From the NCBI GenBank assembly GCA_945889545.1, contig CAMDCC010000103.1, positions 1 through 9,235 of the forward strand: a stretch of DNA of 9,235 nucleotides, written 5' to 3'. This DNA comes from Bifidobacterium breve. GTDB taxonomy: Bacteria; Actinomycetota; Acidimicrobiia; IMCC26256; PALSA-555. The notes under the pieces are model-generated. The model saw only the letters and a program-made list of their open reading frames with translations. It had not been told where the DNA came from and did not search any database. The position numbers and the translations under genes were made by a program. Shown here in pieces: positions 6,419 to 9,235 of the stretch. Each line of letters starts with the position of its first letter. Position 1 is the stretch's first letter.

Positions 6419-6877
6419 ATGCGGAAGCTGATCACTGGCATCGACACCGAGGGACGCTCGTGCGTCGTCGAAGAGAGCGAGGTCGTGACCGCTCCCGTCG
6501 AAGGCATCCCAGGGTTCGCCATGCAGTCGCTCTACCGGACGGAGGAGAGCCCACCGCCGGCACGTCCGCCTGCGTTGGCGGACTTCGTGGACGTGCAGCT
6601 GGCCCCGGGGCTCGTGCGTTGGGCGGTCATCGACCACGCACCGTACGGCTCGCACCTCGAAGGATCCACGCCCGCAACGCTGCACCACACCGACACGCTC
6701 AACCTCGTGATCGTGCAGTCGGGGACGATCGAGCTCCTGCTCCAGGCGGGCAACCGCACGCTCGAGCCAGGGGACTGCGTCGTGATGCCAGGGATCGACC
6801 ACGCCTACCGCGCCGGTGCGGAAGGTTGCCGTCTTGTCGCGATCTCGGTCGGTACGCCACCGCCGACTGTCACCTGA
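6419..6877 (+). CDS. Small single-domain cupin protein
   Basis: A 152-residue protein with one cupin barrel in its second half. The first cupin motif is at about 84-102 (TPATLHHTDTLNLVIVQSG, with H89, H90 and D92). The usual glutamate ligand position is not met; the local pattern HHTDTLN resembles a common cupin subgroup with HRTDTLD. The second motif is PGDCVVMPGIDHAYR at 117-131, with H128 as the conserved histidine. Residues 1-60 form a variable N-terminal arm. The ATG at 6419 is preceded by AGGAAGG with eight bases of spacing. It starts 37 bp after the CoA-transferase stop with no terminator between, so co-transcription is likely. Such cupins are found beside degradation enzymes and may be metal-dependent dioxygenases, isomerases or ligand-binding accessories; no reaction can be assigned. 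Confidence 0.88.
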   Translation: MRKLITGIDTEGRSCVVEESEVVTAPVEGIPGFAMQSLYRTEESPPPARPPALADFVDVQLAPGLVRWAVIDHAPYGSHLEGSTPATLHHTDTLNLVIVQSGTIELLLQAGNRTLEPGDCVVMPGIDHAYRAGAEGCRLVAISVGTPPPTVT

Positions 6878-6912
6878 TCCCCTGCCACCTGATCGCGGTC
6901 AGGTGATCAGGT
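6872..6912. terminator. Nested palindrome between convergent genes, likely bidirectional terminator
   Basis: Two stems are nested between the convergent cupin and SDR genes. The inner stem is CACCTGA at 6886-6892 with TCAGGTG at 6899-6905. The outer one is ACCTGATC at 6872-6879 with GATCAGGT at 6905-6912. The stop codons of both genes lie inside the outer arms. CACCTGATC also occurs twice directly (6871-6879, 6886-6894), so alternative pairings are possible. There is no T-run on either strand. Confidence 0.6.
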
Positions 6913-7755
6913 CGAGGCCTTCGCGCGCTTCTTGATCTCGTCGAGGATGCCGCCCGCCGCGCCACCGGCCGGTCCGGCCACCAGCCCACCATCGACCGGC
7001 AAGACCGTGCCGGTCACAAAGCCGGACCGGTCGCTCGCGAAATAGACCGCGGCTTCGGCGATGTCGCTGGGGGCGCCCTGCCGCTTGATGGGTTGACGAT
7101 CGATGAGGAACGCGCGGACGCCGCGCATCACCTCCTCGCGCTCCTCTTCAGACGCGTCCGGCGCGATCTGTCGACCGAGGATCGTGGTCTCGATGTTGCC
7201 AGGGGCGATGCAGTTCACGCGGATGGCGTGCTCGCCGAGGTCGATCGCCGCCGATTGGCTGAACATGATGACCGCGGCTTTCGAGGCGTGGTACGTCCAG
7301 GGGCCGCGGCCCGGCTGCATCCCGCCGATCGACGTGATGTTGATGATGGAGCCGCCTCCGTTCGTAGCCATGTGGCGGGCGACCTCCCGCGTGCCCACCA
7401 TCACGCCGAGCAGGTTGATGTCCATCACCCGGTGGAAATCCGCGAGGTCGTCATCGAGCAGGTGGAGGTGTCGGGCGCCGCCGATGCCCGCGTTGTTGAA
7501 CATGATGTGCACACCGCCGAAGGTGTCGACGGCGAAGCCGACGAGCGCACGGACTTGTTCGGGATCGCCGACGTCCGTCGCTTTGAAGGCGGCGTCGGAT
7601 CCGCCGTCGGCGGCGAGGGCGTTGCCGGCTTCCTCGTCGACGTCGGCGATGACCACCCGGGCGCCCTCGGCCAGGAACCGCTCGACCGTGCCGCGACCGA
7701 TCCCCGCCGCGCCACCCGTGACGATGGCGACCTTTCCAGTGAGCTCCTTGGTCAT
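6907..7755 (-). CDS. Short-chain dehydrogenase/reductase (classical SDR)
   Basis: A 282-residue oxidoreductase with a Rossmann fold. The cofactor loop is TGGAAGIG at 13-20. D38 at the end of the second strand (VVIADVD) favours NAD(H) over NADP(H). NNAG is at 87-90. The catalytic set N114, S142, Y155 and K159 (YHASK) is complete, followed by PG at 185-186. The tail GPAGGAAGGILDEIKKRAKAST is about 20 residues longer than many classical SDRs and is Gly/Ala- then Lys-rich. The ATG at 7755 is chosen because GAGAGG lies exactly six bases upstream; the in-frame ATG at 7761 would touch that site. It converges on the cupin and diverges from the amidohydrolase. It probably interconverts an alcohol and a ketone of the locus substrate; the substrate is unknown. 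A TATAGA hexamer at 7771-7766 on this strand is so close to the start that a nearly leaderless transcript is possible. Confidence 0.95.
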   Translation of the reverse strand: MTKELTGKVAIVTGGAAGIGRGTVERFLAEGARVVIADVDEEAGNALAADGGSDAAFKATDVGDPEQVRALVGFAVDTFGGVHIMFNNAGIGGARHLHLLDDDLADFHRVMDINLLGVMVGTREVARHMATNGGGSIINITSIGGMQPGRGPWTYHASKAAVIMFSQSAAIDLGEHAIRVNCIAPGNIETTILGRQIAPDASEEEREEVMRGVRAFLIDRQPIKRQGAPSDIAEAAVYFASDRSGFVTGTVLPVDGGLVAGPAGGAAGGILDEIKKRAKAST

Positions 7756-7761
7756 GCCCAT

Positions 7762-7767
7762 CCTCTC
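7762..7767 (-). promoter_or_regulatory. Ribosome binding site deciding the SDR start
   Basis: GAGAGG on the minus strand lies six bases before the ATG at 7755 and directly abuts the alternative in-frame ATG at 7761. The spacing therefore selects 7755. Confidence 0.65.
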
Positions 7768-7769
7768 TA

Positions 7770-7807
7770 TATGTGGGTGGCGCTGGTCTCTATGTGGGTG
7801 GCGCTGG
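7770..7807. repeat. 17-bp direct repeat with 21-bp period upstream of the SDR gene
   Basis: TATGTGGGTGGCGCTGG occurs at 7770-7786 and again, without mismatch, at 7791-7807. The period of 21 bp is two helical turns, so both copies face the same side of the helix. The repeat starts about 15 bp upstream of the SDR start codon. It could be a pair of regulator sites or a short local duplication. Confidence 0.9.
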
Positions 7808-7871
7808 CAGTACGAGGCGTGCCGCCACGCGCGAGTGTGGCCGACCCCGCCGGCGCCGCGCGTTGGTCTCG

Positions 7872-7887
7872 CGCACTGACCAGTGCG
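7872..7887. promoter_or_regulatory. 16-bp palindrome, candidate operator
   Basis: CGCACTG at 7872-7878 and CAGTGCG at 7881-7887 are exact reverse complements with AC between them. The length and short spacer fit a dimeric helix-turn-helix protein such as a TetR-family repressor. It lies 117 bp upstream of the SDR start and 42 bp upstream of the amidohydrolase -35 box. Confidence 0.5.
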
Positions 7888-7928
7888 AGGATCGTGCGGC
7901 CGGCTGCCTCGGTTTCTCACGAGGGATC

Positions 7929-7957
7929 TTGACAGGCGGGTGTCACATCGGGAGAAT
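7929..7957 (+). promoter_or_regulatory. Sigma-70-type promoter of the amidohydrolase gene
   Basis: A perfect -35 TTGACA (7929-7934) is followed after 17 bp by GAGAAT (7952-7957), a four-of-six match to the -10 box. Transcription would start near 7964, giving a leader of roughly 34 bases before the ATG at 7998. Confidence 0.55.
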
Positions 7958-7974
7958 GTGTCAGGCGAGTGACA
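7930..7974. promoter_or_regulatory. Two related 16-bp palindromes bracketing the amidohydrolase promoter
   Basis: Site 1, TGACAGGCGGGTGTCA (7930-7945), overlaps the -35 box. Site 2, TGTCAGGCGAGTGACA (7959-7974), covers the expected transcription start. Each is a 5-bp inverted repeat around a similar six-base spacer, and the two sites agree at 13 of 16 positions. The centres are 29 bp apart. The placement would suit repression by a dimer that blocks polymerase. Confidence 0.6.
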
Positions 7975-7987
7975 CTTTTGGGCTTCG

Positions 7988-7993
7988 AGGAGG
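7988..7993 (+). promoter_or_regulatory. Ribosome binding site of the amidohydrolase gene
   Basis: AGGAGG lies four bases before the ATG at 7998. An out-of-frame ATG at 7994 overlaps the spacer and leads only into a shadow frame. Confidence 0.75.
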
Positions 7994-7997
7994 ATGC

Positions 7998-9209
7998 ATG
8001 CAGTACCAGGCGATCTCGGCCGACGGCCACATCAACGAGCCGCCGAACCTGTGGGTCGACAACCTGCCCGACAAGTTCAAGGACCGGGGTCCGCACGTCA
8101 TCGAGACGCCGAAGACCAAGGGACACGCCTGGATGATGGAAGGCCAGTCGCGGCCGTCCGTGATGGGCTTCAGCTCCTTTTACTTCAAGTCCTCGAAGCG
8201 GTACGACCGGGCGACGCTCATCGAGAACTTCAAGAACATCAAGGACCGGGGAATCCGCTACGAGGACTTGTTCCCGGGCTCCTACGACGCCAAGGCGCGC
8301 GTCGAGGAGATGACGGAGGGGAAGACCGACGCCGAGGTGATCTTCAACGGCGTCGGGACCGTGTGGAACGGGATCAAGCTCATGAAGGACAAGGAGTTGA
8401 GCTTGGCCTGCTACAAGGTCTACAACGACTGGATGGCGGAGTTTCAGGCGTACAACCCCGAGCGCCTGATCTGCAACGCCACGCTCCCCACCACGGGCAT
8501 CGACGAATGCATCGACGAGCTGCACCGCGTCGCAGACTTGGGATTGCGGACCGTGCAGCTCGAGGCGTACCCGAGCGGGAACTTCAACGAGCCGTCTCCC
8601 GAGGACGATCGGTTCTGGGCGGCCGCGGTCGAGCTCGAGATGCCGATCAACGTCCACCAGCAGTTCTTCTTCCCGGCCGGTGATCTTGGATCGAACCTCA
8701 CTGCCGAGGGCGTGCCGGAGCGCGAGAAGCGCGCGAAGTCGCTCGGCATCGACATCGCCGCCGGCGAGTTCACGAGGATCCTGTCCAACATGATCACGAC
8801 GGGTGTCTTCGAGCGCTTCCCGACGCTGAAGTTCATCGGCACTGAGAGCTATGCCGGCTGGGTGCCGTACTACTTGGAGCGCTTCGACGAGTCGGTGAAG
8901 CGCAACCGCAAGGACTGGAAGCTTCCGCTGTTGCCGAGCGAGTACTTCCACCGCAACGCGCTGGTCGTCTACATCATCGACGAGATCGGCTTGGCCGAGC
9001 GGTACGACGTGGGCATCAAGAACATCATGTGGGGCCCCGACTTCCCGCACTCCACGAGCAGCTGGCCGGTCGACTACGAGTTGGGGCTCGAGTTCCTCAA
9101 GCGCGCCGGAGCCACGCCAAGTGAGATCGAACGGATCATGTGGAGGAACGCCGCCGATCTCTACAAGATGCCGTACGACGAGCCCGCGGCGATCACGGTG
9201 GCTGCGTGA
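7998..9209 (+). CDS. Amidohydrolase-2 family metal-dependent hydrolase or decarboxylase
   Basis: A 403-residue TIM-barrel enzyme of the amidohydrolase-related family that includes ACMSD-like and gamma-resorcylate-type decarboxylases. The first-strand metal motif is D9/H11 (ISADGHINEP), a DxH variant of the usual HxH. Further probable ligand or active-site residues are H220 (MPINVHQQ), E283 (FIGTESYAGWVPYY) and D348 with H351 (IMWGPDFPHSTSSWP). The C-terminal RNAADLYKM segment closes the family pattern. The AGGAGG site and family-like N-terminus fix the ATG at 7998. It has its own promoter with two palindromic sites, is divergent from the SDR, and overlaps the next gene by one base, so the operon continues past the window. 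The reaction may be C-C or C-N/C-O bond cleavage on an intermediate of the locus; I cannot choose. Confidence 0.9.
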   Translation: MQYQAISADGHINEPPNLWVDNLPDKFKDRGPHVIETPKTKGHAWMMEGQSRPSVMGFSSFYFKSSKRYDRATLIENFKNIKDRGIRYEDLFPGSYDAKARVEEMTEGKTDAEVIFNGVGTVWNGIKLMKDKELSLACYKVYNDWMAEFQAYNPERLICNATLPTTGIDECIDELHRVADLGLRTVQLEAYPSGNFNEPSPEDDRFWAAAVELEMPINVHQQFFFPAGDLGSNLTAEGVPEREKRAKSLGIDIAAGEFTRILSNMITTGVFERFPTLKFIGTESYAGWVPYYLERFDESVKRNRKDWKLPLLPSEYFHRNALVVYIIDEIGLAERYDVGIKNIMWGPDFPHSTSSWPVDYELGLEFLKRAGATPSEIERIMWRNAADLYKMPYDEPAAITVAA

Positions 9210-9235
9210 TGGCTCAGCAACCCGCCTACGACTTG
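9209..9235 (+). CDS. Start of a further gene, truncated by the window edge
   Basis: An ATG at 9209 shares its A with the TGA stop of the amidohydrolase gene (TGATG), the classic arrangement of translational coupling. Nine codons are visible (MAQQPAYDL) with no recognisable motif. Function unknown; probably the next gene of the same operon. Confidence 0.6.

Noticed and set aside
7917..9050. Minus-strand open frame antisense to the amidohydrolase
   Set aside because: Low-complexity shadow translation, no start signals, and it covers a clearly functional gene and its promoter.

Overview
The window looks like chromosomal DNA of a high-GC actinobacterium. The evidence is GC-rich sequence with G/C-biased third codon positions, GTG and TTG start options, long antisense shadow ORFs, an actinobacterial-type soluble P450, and an accessory set of CoA-transferase, SDR and amidohydrolase genes. 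An Acidimicrobiia- or Mycobacteriales-like source would fit, but the sequence alone does not settle the lineage. There are no rRNA, tRNA, transposase, phage or CRISPR signals.

Layout. Positions 1-126 hold nine identical 14-bp tandem repeats, cut by the window edge. They are followed by two strong hairpins (128-155 and 179-206). Three minus-strand genes follow, given here in transcription order from right to left: a TetR-family regulator (3039-3686), a cytochrome P450 (1687-2874) and an exported ABC-type substrate-binding protein with no permease nearby (211-1629). A second tandem array (15-bp units, 2961-3030) lies just past the stop of the regulator. Divergent from the regulator, on the plus strand, are an 835-residue double-domain class III CoA-transferase (3874-6381) and a small cupin (6419-6877). 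The cupin converges on a minus-strand SDR dehydrogenase (6907-7755) with a nested palindrome between them. Divergent from the SDR, an amidohydrolase-2 family enzyme (7998-9209) overlaps by one base the start of a further gene that runs off the window.

How it may work together (inference). The gene set fits a regulated catabolic locus for a carboxylic acid or a hydrophobic ring compound: a binding protein for capture, a P450 for hydroxylation, an SDR for alcohol oxidation, a CoA-transferase for thioester activation, an amidohydrolase-type hydrolase or decarboxylase, and a cupin of unknown role. The substrate cannot be read from the sequence.

The parts most worth a second look are the CoA-transferase, where only the second domain keeps the family's catalytic aspartate at the expected spacing, and the 242-bp SDR/amidohydrolase intergenic region. 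That region holds two matched 16-bp palindromes around a good promoter, a separate 16-bp palindrome and a 17-bp direct repeat at 21-bp period. The two tandem arrays, each just beyond the 3' end of a minus-strand gene, are also notable.
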